Shown: positions 15,405-24,094 of the stretch, one piece after another | Layout: the number at the start of each line of letters is the position of its first letter | Numbering within the stretch: position 1 is the stretch's first letter | Source: Flavobacteriaceae bacterium PS02338 | GTDB taxonomy: Bacteria > Bacteroidota > Bacteroidia > Sphingobacteriales > Sphingobacteriaceae | Length of the DNA stretch: 64,000 nucleotides | Direction: 5' to 3' | Assembly: GCA_029959615.1 (NCBI GenBank) | Contig: JASCOD010000001.1 | Span: 682,001 to 746,000 of the forward strand | Notes under the pieces: generated by a model | What the model was told of the DNA's origin: nothing | What the model saw: only the letters and a program-made list of their open reading frames with translations | Database searches by the model: none | Position numbers and translations under genes: made by a program

Positions 15405-16451
15405 TTAGTCTATATGTTTTTCGATAAAATCCCCAATAATTTTAGGGTGAGGTAATTGTTTAAAAGCTTCAATTTTAACCGATTTAATTTCGGCATGTTG
15501 ATTAAAGTTAACAATATAATTATCTATTGCAAAAAATTGAACATATATTATTTGGTGCGTTAAAACATGTTTTTTACTTTCCAAAACCCTTAGCTCTAAC
15601 CGCTTGCCAAACAGGTTCTCAATTTGTGTTCTAAACTCGTCATTTGCAATTGACACTTCTCCTTCTGTTTCAATTAAAGGAAAATCATATAGGTGTTGCC
15701 AAACATCACCCGGCATTCTTTGCTTAGTGAGGATCTCATCGTCGGTAATACTAACAAAATAGTTAAACCAGCGTTTTCTAATTTTTACCTTTTTTAATTT
15801 AATAGGCAATTGATCTACCTTCTTGTGCTTAAAAGCATAACACCCAACTTGAATTGGGCATTCGCCGCATATCGGAGATTTTGGTTTGCATTGTAGTGCC
15901 CCAAATTCCATTATAGCTTGGTTATACACAGATGGCTCCTGATCAGCGATAAGCTCCTTTGCCAATTCTGCGAACATCTTCTGTCCCAAATTCGAATTAA
16001 TGGGCTCTTCTACCCCGAAATACCTTGCCAAAACCCGATATACATTACCATCTACTACCGCTTGCCTTTCATTACTCGAAAAAGAAGAAATTGCCGCGGC
16101 AGTATAGTTCCCTACTCCCTTTAGTTTAACCAGTTCATGGTAGCTAGTTGGAAATCGTGCATCATAATGCTCCATCACATATCTAGCGGTATAGAGCATA
16201 TTTCTACCCCTCGAATAATAACCTAGGCCTTGCCAAAGCTTCAATACCTGCTCTTCAGAAGCATTGGCAAAAGCGGCAACATTAGGGAAATTCTCCAGAA
16301 ATTTAAGGAAATAGGGTTTTCCCTGTTCTACCCGCGTTTGCTGCAAAATGATTTCGGAAAGCCAAATGACATATGGGTCAGTGGTATCCCTCCATGGTAA
16401 ATCTCGTTTATTATCTAAGTACCATTTAACTATTTCCAATTGAAAAGACAT
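15405..16451 (-). CDS. mutY: A/G-specific adenine DNA glycosylase
   Basis: Removes adenine mispaired with 8-oxoguanine. The 348-residue protein has the catalytic Glu33 (LSEIILQQTR) and the helix-hairpin-helix LKGVGNYTAAA ending in AVVDGNV with catalytic Asp134. The 4Fe-4S cluster ligands are Cys188, Cys195, Cys198 and Cys204 in the standard C-X6-C-X2-C-X5-C spacing. The C-terminal NUDIX-like domain (about 225-348) reads the 8-oxoG side. It starts an operon with ssb and is divergent from the HU-family gene. Confidence 0.95.
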   Translation of the reverse strand: MSFQLEIVKWYLDNKRDLPWRDTTDPYVIWLSEIILQQTRVEQGKPYFLKFLENFPNVAAFANASEEQVLKLWQGLGYYSRGRNMLYTARYVMEHYDARFPTSYHELVKLKGVGNYTAAAISSFSSNERQAVVDGNVYRVLARYFGVEEPINSNLGQKMFAELAKELIADQEPSVYNQAIMEFGALQCKPKSPICGECPIQVGCYAFKHKKVDQLPIKLKKVKIRKRWFNYFVSITDDEILTKQRMPGDVWQHLYDFPLIETEGEVSIANDEFRTQIENLFGKRLELRVLESKKHVLTHQIIYVQFFAIDNYIVNFNQHAEIKSVKIEAFKQLPHPKIIGDFIEKHID

Positions 16452-16559
16452 TGTAACAAAAATACAATAAAAGGTGCTAAAACAGTAAAACTTGCAATGT
16501 TATGATGGTCTGACGCATAAATAAATCATCTTTTATTTTCCTATCTCGCTAAAAAGCAA

Positions 16560-16567
16560 TACTTTTG
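16560..16567 (+). promoter_or_regulatory. -7 box of the HU-family gene promoter
   Basis: TACTTTTG matches the Bacteroidota TAnnTTTG box and lies 58 bp before the ATG. No clear -33 element was seen; the region upstream is T-rich. Confidence 0.45.
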
Positions 16568-16625
16568 CAACCCCAAATCAGATGTAATTAAAAAACACAC
16601 ACAATAATTAAATAATTTTAGAAAT

Positions 16626-16928
16626 ATGACTAAGGCAGATATTATTGCTGAAATATCAACAAAGACAGGGATTGAGAAAGTTGACGTTCAAGAAACAGTA
16701 GAAGCATTTTTCAAAGTAATCAAAAACAATATGATTGCTGGCGAAAATGTATACGTAAGAGGTTTTGGCAGTTTTGTAGTTAAGAAAAGAGCTCAAAAAA
16801 CTGCGAGAAATATCTCTAAAAACACAGCCATCATTATTCCTGAGCATTTTGTTCCTAGCTTTAAACCAGCAAAAGTATTTGTTGACAAAGTGAAAAACAA
16901 CTCTAAAAAAGCTAAAGCTGAGGCTTAA
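16626..16928 (+). CDS. HU/IHF family nucleoid DNA-binding protein
   Basis: 100 residues. It begins MTKADIIAEISTKTGIEKVDVQETVEAFF, the helical dimerisation part, followed by the beta-arm region (GENVYVRGFGSFVVKKRAQKTARNI), in which the family GFGSF motif is clear. A Lys/Ala-rich tail follows. It binds and bends DNA as a homodimer or heterodimer. A TPR-protein gene starts 10 bp behind it, so the two are co-transcribed. Whether it is closer to HU or IHF cannot be settled here. Confidence 0.92.
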   Translation: MTKADIIAEISTKTGIEKVDVQETVEAFFKVIKNNMIAGENVYVRGFGSFVVKKRAQKTARNISKNTAIIIPEHFVPSFKPAKVFVDKVKNNSKKAKAEA

Positions 16929-16938
16929 TATTTTTTGA

Positions 16939-17787
16939 ATGAAAAGCCCACGCACAACACAAATTGTAATTATTGCAGGCATTGTATTGCTTGTGGGCTT
17001 TTTATTTAGCCAAGATATTAAAGGCTTAGTAAAGCCCAAGGAAGACACGACGGTTGCTATGCCACAGGAAGCACAACTTTCTGGTTTGAGTATAGCAGAA
17101 GCTTCTGCAACAGCTAAAAATCTAATTAGCAATGCGGCGGCAAAAGAATTTACTTCCTTAGAAGCAGCCTATCAAAAGGCCAAAGGGGAAGACAAAGTAA
17201 ATCAAGCTAAAGTTTTAGCCCAAAAATGGGATGATTTAGAGCAAGCTATTCCTAGTGCACTTTATTTAGAAGACGCGGCGAATGGTCAATCTTCATTACA
17301 GAACTGGGTAAAAGCAGGCGATCGATTCTTAAAAGCTTTTGACAATACTCAAGATAGCGTTGCAAAACCAATAATGCTGCAGAAAGCTAGTACAGCTTAT
17401 ACTAAAGCTATTGAAATTGACTCAACAGATCTAGACGCTAAAACGGGAATGGGAATTACAATGGTAAATGGCGGTGGCGCTCCAATGGCGGGTATTACCA
17501 TGCTATTAGATGTTGTAAAGAAAGATCCTAAAAACTTTAAAGCCAACATGAATTTGGGCATGTTCGCAATAAAGTCTGGTCAGTTTGATAAAGCGATTAT
17601 CCGATTTGAAGAGATTGTCAAAAACATCAAAGCAACTCCTGATGCTTACTTTTATTTGGCTACGGCCTATGAAAGCTTAGGAAAAAACAAAGAGGCAGTT
17701 GATGCCTACTTGCAAAGCAAAAAACTAGCAGCTAACCCAACTTTATCTAGTTTCATAGATAAAAAGGTGGCTGAGTTGAAAAAATAA
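16939..17787 (+). CDS. Membrane-anchored TPR protein
   Basis: 282 residues with one N-terminal transmembrane segment (about 9-25, VIIAGIVLLVGFLF), then a long helical region. TPR-type repeats appear from about residue 135: MLQKASTAYTKAIEIDSTD, NFKANMNLGMFAIKSGQFDKA and AYFYLATAYESLGKNKEAVDAY. It probably sits in the inner membrane with a periplasmic scaffold domain. Co-transcription with the HU gene (10-bp gap) and the small COX24-like gene behind it is seen in the layout; the job is unknown. Confidence 0.8.
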   Translation: MKSPRTTQIVIIAGIVLLVGFLFSQDIKGLVKPKEDTTVAMPQEAQLSGLSIAEASATAKNLISNAAAKEFTSLEAAYQKAKGEDKVNQAKVLAQKWDDLEQAIPSALYLEDAANGQSSLQNWVKAGDRFLKAFDNTQDSVAKPIMLQKASTAYTKAIEIDSTDLDAKTGMGITMVNGGGAPMAGITMLLDVVKKDPKNFKANMNLGMFAIKSGQFDKAIIRFEEIVKNIKATPDAYFYLATAYESLGKNKEAVDAYLQSKKLAANPTLSSFIDKKVAELKK

Positions 17788-17820
17788 AAGAATTAACAAA
17801 AACATTTAAAATTTAAAATT

Positions 17821-17910
17821 ATGCCAAGCGGTAAAAAAAGAAAAAGACATAAAATGGCTACCCACAAACGCAAAAAACGTTTAAGAAAAAACAGACACAA
17901 GAAAAAATAA
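17821..17910 (+). CDS. 29-residue basic protein of the AURKAIP1/COX24 (mS38-like) family
   Basis: A complete 30-codon frame from ATG to TAA. The product starts MPSGKKRKRHKMATHKRKK and ends RHKKK, with 19 of 29 residues being Lys, Arg or His. The KRKRHKMATHKRKKRLRKNR core is the hallmark of the small Bacteroidota proteins that share the COX24/AURKAIP1 domain with mitochondrial ribosomal protein mS38, which suggests a ribosome-associated role. It lies between the TPR gene (33 bp upstream) and a terminator hairpin. It is short enough to be missed by most gene finders. Confidence 0.85.
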   Translation: MPSGKKRKRHKMATHKRKKRLRKNRHKKK

Positions 17911-17927
17911 TTTTTTAAGTGTTATGG

Positions 17928-17979
17928 CCGAAAGTAAATGCTTTTTTCGAGGCATTTACTTTCGGATTCTAAGTTTTTT
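17928..17979 (+). terminator. Terminator behind the COX24-like gene
   Basis: A 14-bp perfect stem, CCGAAAGTAAATGC / GCATTTACTTTCGG (17928-17941, 17952-17965), has a 10-nt loop. A run of six T follows about 8 nt later (17974-17979). It closes the HU-TPR-COX24 unit ahead of rng. Confidence 0.65.
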
Positions 17980-18023
17980 GGTCCATGTGTTAATAAGGCG
18001 TAAAAGCCTTAAAATCTGTAGCT

Positions 18024-19571
18024 TTGGTAAAAGAATTAATAATAGATTCTACTCCTACGGGGGTAACCATAGCTTTAATAGAAGACAAGCAACTTGTTGA
18101 GCTTCACAAAGAACACGTTAACAACAACTACGCTGTAGGCGATATATATTTAGGCCGCATAAAAAAGATTATGCCCGGTCTAAATGCTGCGTTTGTAGAT
18201 GTTGGCTACGAAAAAGATGCATTTCTGCATTACTTTGATTTAGGCCCGCAAGTGCAATCTTTGATAAAGCTAACGAAGATTAAACGTAACGGCACGCAGG
18301 GCACTTTACTTGATAACTTTAAATTAGAAGCTGACATCAACAAAGCGGGGAAAATCTCGGAAGTTGTCAGCAAAAATTTATTGGTACCTGTACAGATTGC
18401 TAAAGAACCCATTTCCACTAAAGGTCCAAGGTTAAGTTCAGATCTTTCTATAGCAGGAAGATACACTGTTTTGGTACCTTTTTCTAATGTTATCTCCATC
18501 TCTAAAAAGATAAAGAGCAATACAGAACGTAATCGATTAAAAAAGATTATAGAAAGTATTAAACCTAAAAACTTTGGAGTAATCATTAGAACAGTTTCTG
18601 AGGGAAAGGGCGTTGCCGAATTACAAAAAGACTTACTTGATTCTATTTCCAAATGGGAAAGCTTTATGAAAAAGCTTCCAGAAACAGAACCTGCTAAGCG
18701 TGTTTGGGGTGAAATGGATAGGACATCAACGCTTATCCGCGATATTTTAAATACCGATTTCGCTAACGTATATGTAAACGACCAAGCATTATTTGAAGAC
18801 ATTCGTTCTTATGTGCACGAAATTTCTCCAGAAATGGAGCGTATTGTAAAACATTACAAGCACAAAGAACCAATTTTCGACCATTTTGGGGTTGAAAAAC
18901 AAATTAAAAACGGTTTTGGAAAAACTGTAAACTTGGCTGGTGGTGCCTACTTAGTGGTAGAACACACCGAAGCTTTGCACGTAATAGACGTAAACAGCGG
19001 AAATAGAACTGCTAGCAAAGAAAACCAGGAAGAAAATGCACTTCAGGTTAACAAAGAAGCTGCTAAAGAAATTGCCCGCCAATTAAGGCTAAGAGATATG
19101 GGCGGTATTGTGGTGATCGATTTTATTGACATGCACAAACCCGCTAACAGAAAGGTATTGTTTGACCACTTGAGAGAGCTAATGCTTTTGGATAGAGCTA
19201 AACATACGATTTTGCCTCCTAGTAAATTTGGATTGGTACAAATTACCCGTCAAAGGGTAAGGCCAGAAATGAACATTGTAACGGTAGAAAAATGTCCTAC
19301 TTGTGATGGAACTGGCGAGATAAAAGCAAGTATTGTTTTGATGGATGACATTGAAAGCAATATGACATACATCCTGCGTGAGCAGAACGAAAAAAATATT
19401 ACGCTATGTGTACACCCTTATATAGCGGCCTTTATCAAGAAAGGATTGGTTTCTTTACAATGGAAATGGTTCTTCAAGTTTGGGCAATGGGTAAAGGTGA
19501 AAGAGGTATCTTCTTACCATTTAACCGAGTTTCACTTCTTGTCTGCTAAAGACGAAGAAATCAAACTTTAA
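18024..19571 (+). CDS. rng: Ribonuclease E/G family protein
   Basis: Endoribonuclease for rRNA and mRNA processing, 515 residues. The start is a TTG codon at 18024: the product then begins VKELIIDSTPTGVTIAL as in family members, and no ATG occurs before the S1 domain. Visible parts are the S1-like RNA-binding domain (about 37-130), the DNase I-like catalytic core with VIDVNSG and VVIDFIDM (the two metal-binding Asp), and the CPTCDGTGE zinc-link near residue 425. A TAGCTTTG box overlaps the start codon, so transcription must begin further upstream. radA follows. Confidence 0.93.
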   Translation: MVKELIIDSTPTGVTIALIEDKQLVELHKEHVNNNYAVGDIYLGRIKKIMPGLNAAFVDVGYEKDAFLHYFDLGPQVQSLIKLTKIKRNGTQGTLLDNFKLEADINKAGKISEVVSKNLLVPVQIAKEPISTKGPRLSSDLSIAGRYTVLVPFSNVISISKKIKSNTERNRLKKIIESIKPKNFGVIIRTVSEGKGVAELQKDLLDSISKWESFMKKLPETEPAKRVWGEMDRTSTLIRDILNTDFANVYVNDQALFEDIRSYVHEISPEMERIVKHYKHKEPIFDHFGVEKQIKNGFGKTVNLAGGAYLVVEHTEALHVIDVNSGNRTASKENQEENALQVNKEAAKEIARQLRLRDMGGIVVIDFIDMHKPANRKVLFDHLRELMLLDRAKHTILPPSKFGLVQITRQRVRPEMNIVTVEKCPTCDGTGEIKASIVLMDDIESNMTYILREQNEKNITLCVHPYIAAFIKKGLVSLQWKWFFKFGQWVKVKEVSSYHLTEFHFLSAKDEEIKL

Positions 19572-19587
19572 GTCCGATGAAAAAATT

Positions 19588-19617
19588 AAAGTCTCGATGA
19601 AAGTCGGGACTTTTTTT
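19588..19617 (+). terminator. Terminator behind rng
   Basis: Arms AAAGTCTCG (19588-19596) and CGGGACTTT (19605-19613) pair over 9 bp with one G-T wobble and lead into seven T in a row. Confidence 0.7.
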
Positions 19618-19689
19618 GTTTAAAACTTGCTTAGCATTTTCAGTCGATTAAATCTAAATTCGTAAAATATAATGCGGTGATAAATCGTA

Positions 19690-19707
19690 TCCCGATATTT
19701 ATCGGGA
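19690..19707. repeat. TCCCGATA palindrome, second copy
   Basis: Arms TCCCGATA and TATCGGGA flank TT. The arms are identical to the palindrome at 8728-8745. It lies 19 bp before the radA start. Confidence 0.7.
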
Positions 19708-19725
19708 CTAAAATCAAAAATCAAA

Positions 19726-21102
19726 TTGGCTAAAATTAAATCAGCATATTTCTGTCAAAGCTGTGGCTTCGAATCAGCCAAATGGTTAGGCAAATGTCCG
19801 TCCTGTCAGCAATGGAATACTTTTGTAGAAGAGGTTATCGAAAAACCTGCGGCAGGCACTGGTGTATGGAAACAAGCTACAGGTAGTCAAAGACTGAATA
19901 AACCCAGCAAGCTACAGGAAATACAAAGCGTTACCGAAGACCGACTTTTAACTGGTGATGCCGAGCTAGATAGAGTTTTAGGCGGAGGACTGGTTCCTGG
20001 ATCGGTAACATTAATTGGCGGCGAACCTGGCATAGGAAAATCAACGTTAATGTTGCAATTAGCACTCAGCATTAGACAAAAACGCGTTCTGTATATTTCT
20101 GGTGAAGAAAGCGAGCAACAAATAAAAATGCGTGCCGAGCGTATTACCAAAATACCACAGGCCGATTGCTTTATTTTAACGGAGACATCTACCCAAAATA
20201 TCTTTAAGCAAATTGAACAGCTAGAACCAGAAATTCTGATTGTAGATTCTATCCAAACTTTGCATTCTGCACATATAGAATCTACTCCAGGCAGTGTTTC
20301 TCAAGTACGAGAATGCACCGCAGAGCTTTTGCGCTTTGCTAAAGAAACGGCTACCCCAGTTTTTCTGATTGGCCACATTACTAAAGATGGCGCCATTGCT
20401 GGACCTAAAATTTTAGAGCACATGGTAGATACCGTTTTGCAATTTGAAGGAGATAGGCACCATATTTATCGTATCCTCCGTTCTATTAAAAACAGGTTTG
20501 GTGCAGCATCAGAACTAGGTATTTATGCCATGCATGGAAATGGTCTTAGAGAAGTTTCTAATCCATCGGAAGTACTGCTTTCTCAACGAGATGAGGAATT
20601 AAGCGGCATTACTATCGGCGCAACCATAGAGGGAGCTAGACCTATGTTAATCGAAACACAAGCTTTGGTCAGCATTTCTGCCTATGGTACGCCACAGCGT
20701 TCGGCAACAGGTTTTGATACCAAGCGAATGAACATGTTGTTGGCCGTTTTGGAGAAAAGATGTGGATTCCGTTTAAGTGCAAAAGATGTATTCTTAAATA
20801 TAGCGGGTGGCATTAAAGTAGAAGATCCTGCAATTGACCTTTCTATTGTTGCCGCCATTATTTCTTCTCATGAAGATATTCCTATTTCTTCTAAAATATG
20901 CTTTGCCGCTGAAGTAGGATTGTCTGGTGAAATAAGAGCCGTAAACAGAATTGAACAGCGCATTTCGGAAGCAGAGAAGCTAGGGTTTGAAAAAATATTT
21001 GTATCTAGCTACAACCTTAAAGGATTTAACAAGGATAAATTTAAAATTGAACTGGTAACGGTATCTAAAATAGAGGAAGTATTTTCTGCTTTGTTTGGCT
21101 AA
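19726..21102 (+). CDS. radA: DNA repair protein RadA
   Basis: A RecA-like helicase/ATPase that drives branch migration in recombinational repair. The 458 residues start at a TTG codon (19726), which gives the expected MAKIKSAYFCQSCG beginning. A zinc finger (Cys10, Cys13, Cys24, Cys27) is followed by Walker A GGEPGIGKS (98-106), Walker B ILIVDSIQT, the diagnostic KNRFG motif near residue 250, and a C-terminal Lon-like domain (VFLNIAGGIKVEDPAIDLS). The gene stands alone behind the rng terminator and a palindromic repeat. Confidence 0.96.
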   Translation: MAKIKSAYFCQSCGFESAKWLGKCPSCQQWNTFVEEVIEKPAAGTGVWKQATGSQRLNKPSKLQEIQSVTEDRLLTGDAELDRVLGGGLVPGSVTLIGGEPGIGKSTLMLQLALSIRQKRVLYISGEESEQQIKMRAERITKIPQADCFILTETSTQNIFKQIEQLEPEILIVDSIQTLHSAHIESTPGSVSQVRECTAELLRFAKETATPVFLIGHITKDGAIAGPKILEHMVDTVLQFEGDRHHIYRILRSIKNRFGAASELGIYAMHGNGLREVSNPSEVLLSQRDEELSGITIGATIEGARPMLIETQALVSISAYGTPQRSATGFDTKRMNMLLAVLEKRCGFRLSAKDVFLNIAGGIKVEDPAIDLSIVAAIISSHEDIPISSKICFAAEVGLSGEIRAVNRIEQRISEAEKLGFEKIFVSSYNLKGFNKDKFKIELVTVSKIEEVFSALFG

Positions 21103-21245
21103 TTGCCTTACAGCCATAAATGATTTTCCTCACTATTTTCGCGTCTATCTAACATAATGCCCATGCGGAAGTCTTTTTTCTTCGCATTATGGCATCGCTT
21201 CAATGAAATTAATTAAAGGAAGCTATTATTTAGAAAGGTTTTAAA

Positions 21246-21253
21246 TATCTTTG
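21246..21253 (+). promoter_or_regulatory. -7 box of the DUF4920 gene promoter
   Basis: TATCTTTG matches TAnnTTTG exactly. It is 75 bp upstream of the ATG at 21329. Confidence 0.5.
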
Positions 21254-21328
21254 TATCTCAACCTCTTAATTAATTAAAGATGAACCTAGTTTTTACCAGT
21301 TTCATCAACAACAAAAAAATATATTCTG

Positions 21329-21793
21329 ATGAAAAAAATAATTTTAAGCTTGATTTTTTGCGCTGTAGCGACCTTGGGTTTTGCGCAAGATGCCGTTGAA
21401 GGTCAATCGTTTGGCGAAGGCGTTAGAAAAGGAAACATCGTACCGGCGACTGAGGTGAACTCCAAATTAGGTACAGCAACTAAAGCCGACATGAAGGTTG
21501 AAGGTGAAGTAGTTAATGTATGTAAGAAAAAAGGCTGCTTTATGATCGTTAAAATCTCGGACAAAGAAACCATGTTTGTGAAGTTTAAAGACTATGGTTT
21601 CTTTATGCCTAAAGATATGCCTGCAGGCACAAAGGTTGTAATTGATGGCTTTGCAGAAAGAAAAGTAACTTCTGTAGACGATTTACAACACTATGCAAGA
21701 GATGCTAAAAAGTCAGAGGAAGAAATAGCAAAAATTACCGAACCTAAGAAAGAAATTGTTTTCGAAGCTAAAGGTGCTGTAATTGTAAAATAG
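21329..21793 (+). CDS. DUF4920 secreted protein
   Basis: 154 residues with a signal peptide (MKKIILSLIFCAVATLGFAQ) and a compact beta domain carrying VEGEVVNVCKKKGCFMIVKI and FKDYGFFMPKDMPAGTKVVIDG. These are the marks of the DUF4920 family (OB-like fold, possibly metal or ligand binding through the CxxxGC pair). The long leader with its own promoter box and the terminator behind it make it a single-gene transcript. Function unknown. Confidence 0.85.
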   Translation: MKKIILSLIFCAVATLGFAQDAVEGQSFGEGVRKGNIVPATEVNSKLGTATKADMKVEGEVVNVCKKKGCFMIVKISDKETMFVKFKDYGFFMPKDMPAGTKVVIDGFAERKVTSVDDLQHYARDAKKSEEEIAKITEPKKEIVFEAKGAVIVK

Positions 21794-21826
21794 TTAAAAA
21801 ATTTCCCCATTATATGGATGAATTGA

Positions 21827-21860
21827 AAAGCCTCGAGGTAAACTCGGGGCTTTCTTTTTT
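21827..21860 (+). terminator. Terminator behind the DUF4920 gene
   Basis: AAAGCCTCGAG (21827-21837) pairs with CTCGGGGCTTT (21843-21853) with one wobble and is followed by a C and six T. Confidence 0.8.
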
Positions 21861-22055
21861 AATAAATTTTTACTTGTAGGGTCTGAGTAGATTCATTAAT
21901 TCCTGACAGTGGCACAACCTTCATCAACAGATTTGAGATTCTGTTAACCTTGACTTTGTTTGTAATAATTTTAATAAATCAATATTAGTTATTAAATTTT
22001 TTTAATTATTGTTTTTTACTATCTTCACTTCATTAACAAATGAAACCTTAATATA

Positions 22056-22127
22056 ATTATGATGAAACTGAACAAGACCGCATTATTCGTTATTATGATG
22101 AAACTGAACAAGACCGCATTATTCGTT
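22056..22127. repeat. Perfect 36-bp tandem duplication over a start codon
   Basis: Two identical 36-bp units (22056-22091 and 22092-22127) cover the ATGATGAAACTG start and the n-region of the next gene. The duplication is in frame and repeats 12 residues (MMKLNKTALFV plus one). Complete identity suggests a very recent event. Confidence 0.95.
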
Positions 22128-23285
22128 GCTGGAATATGCCTTTTTGGAATGAATGGCTACGCACAACAGCTTACTAAATCACAAAATGATGTATTATTAA
22201 AAGCCAGCCAAGGCGCAATAGTTAAGCTGGATGATTTTTTAACCGAGAAAACCGCTCAAATTGCTTATCAAAAATACCCCACTCCTGGACCACAATATAT
22301 CATCTCAGACGATCCAGAGTATATAAGAGTGCCAGAAGCAATTGCCCTTAAAGAAAGTGTTGTTCCAGGTGCAGTTCGTTTTTATTTATATAATGTTAAC
22401 GGTGTAAAAGAACCTCAGAAAATCGATAGGAAAATTATTGCCATGATTAAAAACACAGGCAAAGCTCCAATGCGCATTAAAATGCTGAAATATGTAACGC
22501 AAAAGCCGAGCACTAATTACTTTAAGCTGGGCAAGGAAGGATTAGCATCTTTCTTAGCCGCACAACCAAGCGAAGAAGTACGTGTAGTAAAACCTGGAGA
22601 AGCAGTGCCTATCGACGAAAAACTAGAACAGTACGTGGTAAAATACGACGAGTTAGTACATGGTTTTTATGAGTTTTTGGTAGATCAGCCAGCAGAAATC
22701 ACCGTTTTACAAACTGATCTTAAAACCAGTGGCAAAGATGCTTTGAAAAGAATTACGAACGTGCTACCTCCAAAAACAAAAAGTGGCGCAGGTAGAGGTC
22801 TCTACGGCGTAAGCAATTATCATGTAAACAACACTTCGGTGATAGATACCAAAAACGGAACGTCTGCCTTAGTGGTTGCGGATGGAGCTAACGATCCTTG
22901 GATTATTGGTCGTGAAGGCACTACTGGTCAAATGGCTAAATTAGCTGGAAATTATGGTGTAATGTACGATATTGAACTTAAATGGAAGAGTACAGATGGA
23001 AAGGGCTTAGCTTTAATTACTTGGAATTCACGCTCAGCAAACAACCAATGGTGCAGTGGAATGGCCGCAGCAATGAAAGTAAGTGATGGTAAGTTTAAAG
23101 AAGGAATCATCCAACTACCTAAAGATCAATTAGTGACCAAAGCTGCTCCAGAAGCCGTATTGATACAGGTTTTTAAGCCTAGTGGAAATGGCGAAGAACA
23201 AACCATCAAATTAACCTATTCTCCACCGGGAGCTTCGTGCTTACCAACCCCACTAATTTTTGTTCCGGTTGATTTAAATCCATAA
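22059..23285 (+). CDS. Secreted protein of unknown family, first gene of the PUL
   Basis: 408 residues if the first ATG is used, 396 from the second copy at 22095, which gives a normal signal peptide ending NGYAQQ. The body is beta-rich and has no motif I can place. Notable segments are LKESVVPGAVRFYLYNVNG, MIKNTGKAPMRIKMLKYV and LVHGFYEFLVDQPAEITVLQT (about 100-230), and DGANDPWIIGREGTTGQMAKLAGNYG (about 277-302). The ending CLPTPLIFVPVDLNP is hydrophobic. The gene sits two bases before the esterase gene and heads the upstream PUL operon. It may bind or decorate carbohydrate, but that rests on position only. Confidence 0.75.
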   Translation: MMKLNKTALFVIMMKLNKTALFVAGICLFGMNGYAQQLTKSQNDVLLKASQGAIVKLDDFLTEKTAQIAYQKYPTPGPQYIISDDPEYIRVPEAIALKESVVPGAVRFYLYNVNGVKEPQKIDRKIIAMIKNTGKAPMRIKMLKYVTQKPSTNYFKLGKEGLASFLAAQPSEEVRVVKPGEAVPIDEKLEQYVVKYDELVHGFYEFLVDQPAEITVLQTDLKTSGKDALKRITNVLPPKTKSGAGRGLYGVSNYHVNNTSVIDTKNGTSALVVADGANDPWIIGREGTTGQMAKLAGNYGVMYDIELKWKSTDGKGLALITWNSRSANNQWCSGMAAAMKVSDGKFKEGIIQLPKDQLVTKAAPEAVLIQVFKPSGNGEEQTIKLTYSPPGASCLPTPLIFVPVDLNP

Positions 23286-23287
23286 CG

Positions 23288-24088
23288 ATGAGAGCAATCA
23301 AACTCATCTTAATCATATTGATCTTGGGTGTGTATGACCTACATGCCCAAGATATTTTAACAATTCCCTCTCCTAAAAACCTAAAACAAAGCGATTCGGT
23401 TCTAGTTTTCAAACCTCAACAAAGTAGCTTAGACAAACTTCCTATTGTTTACCTTTTGCACGGGCACAATGCTAATTACAAAAGCTGGAGCAAACTAGCA
23501 GATTTGCAAAAGCTGGCTAATCAATACCAATTTATTGTTGTTTGTCCTGATGGATTAAAGAAAAGCTGGTATCTCAATTCGCCCAGTAAAGATAGTTTGC
23601 AATATGAAGCTTTCTTTTTAGAGGAGCTGATGCCCGCCATCAACCAAAGATATAAAGTAGATCATCACAATGTTTTTATTACCGGCGCCAGTATGGGTGG
23701 TTTTGGGGCGATGTATATGATCACCAAATATCCCAAGCTATTTGCAGGCGCAGGAAGCACTTCTGGCGTCTTAAATCTTCGTTATTCGGCTTTTCGAAAA
23801 ACAACCATTGCTTACTTAATCGGAGCCTATGATGATAAAAACAAGCTATATGACGACTATTCCCCAGTTAATAGCCTACAGGCATTGCAAGGCTTGAATA
23901 AAGCGCTTATTTTCGATACAGGAACAGAAGATTACCTCTACATTACCAGTAAACAGTTTAGGCAAAAGTGTGATGATCTTAAAATAAAAGCCACTTATAT
24001 TGCACAGCCAGGAGGCCATACCGGAGGTTACTGGAGCAAATCTATTTTAAAACATTTCGAATTCTTTTCGGAAAATCTAAAGAAATAA
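23288..24088 (+). CDS. Secreted alpha/beta-hydrolase esterase (FrmB/feruloyl-acetyl esterase-like)
   Basis: 266 residues with a signal peptide ending DLHAQ. It has an alpha/beta hydrolase core with the oxyanion segment YLLHGHNANYKSW, the nucleophile elbow GASMGGFG (Ser135), a late Asp in DTGTEDYLY and His in PGGHTGGYW. This is the esterase D/FrmB-like family used in many PULs to strip acyl groups from glycans. It is packed between the unknown secreted gene (2-bp gap) and GH20 (6-bp gap), so it belongs to one operon. The likely role is deacylation of the target glycan outside the cytoplasm. Confidence 0.85.
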   Translation: MRAIKLILIILILGVYDLHAQDILTIPSPKNLKQSDSVLVFKPQQSSLDKLPIVYLLHGHNANYKSWSKLADLQKLANQYQFIVVCPDGLKKSWYLNSPSKDSLQYEAFFLEELMPAINQRYKVDHHNVFITGASMGGFGAMYMITKYPKLFAGAGSTSGVLNLRYSAFRKTTIAYLIGAYDDKNKLYDDYSPVNSLQALQGLNKALIFDTGTEDYLYITSKQFRQKCDDLKIKATYIAQPGGHTGGYWSKSILKHFEFFSENLKK

Positions 24089-24094
24089 AATACA

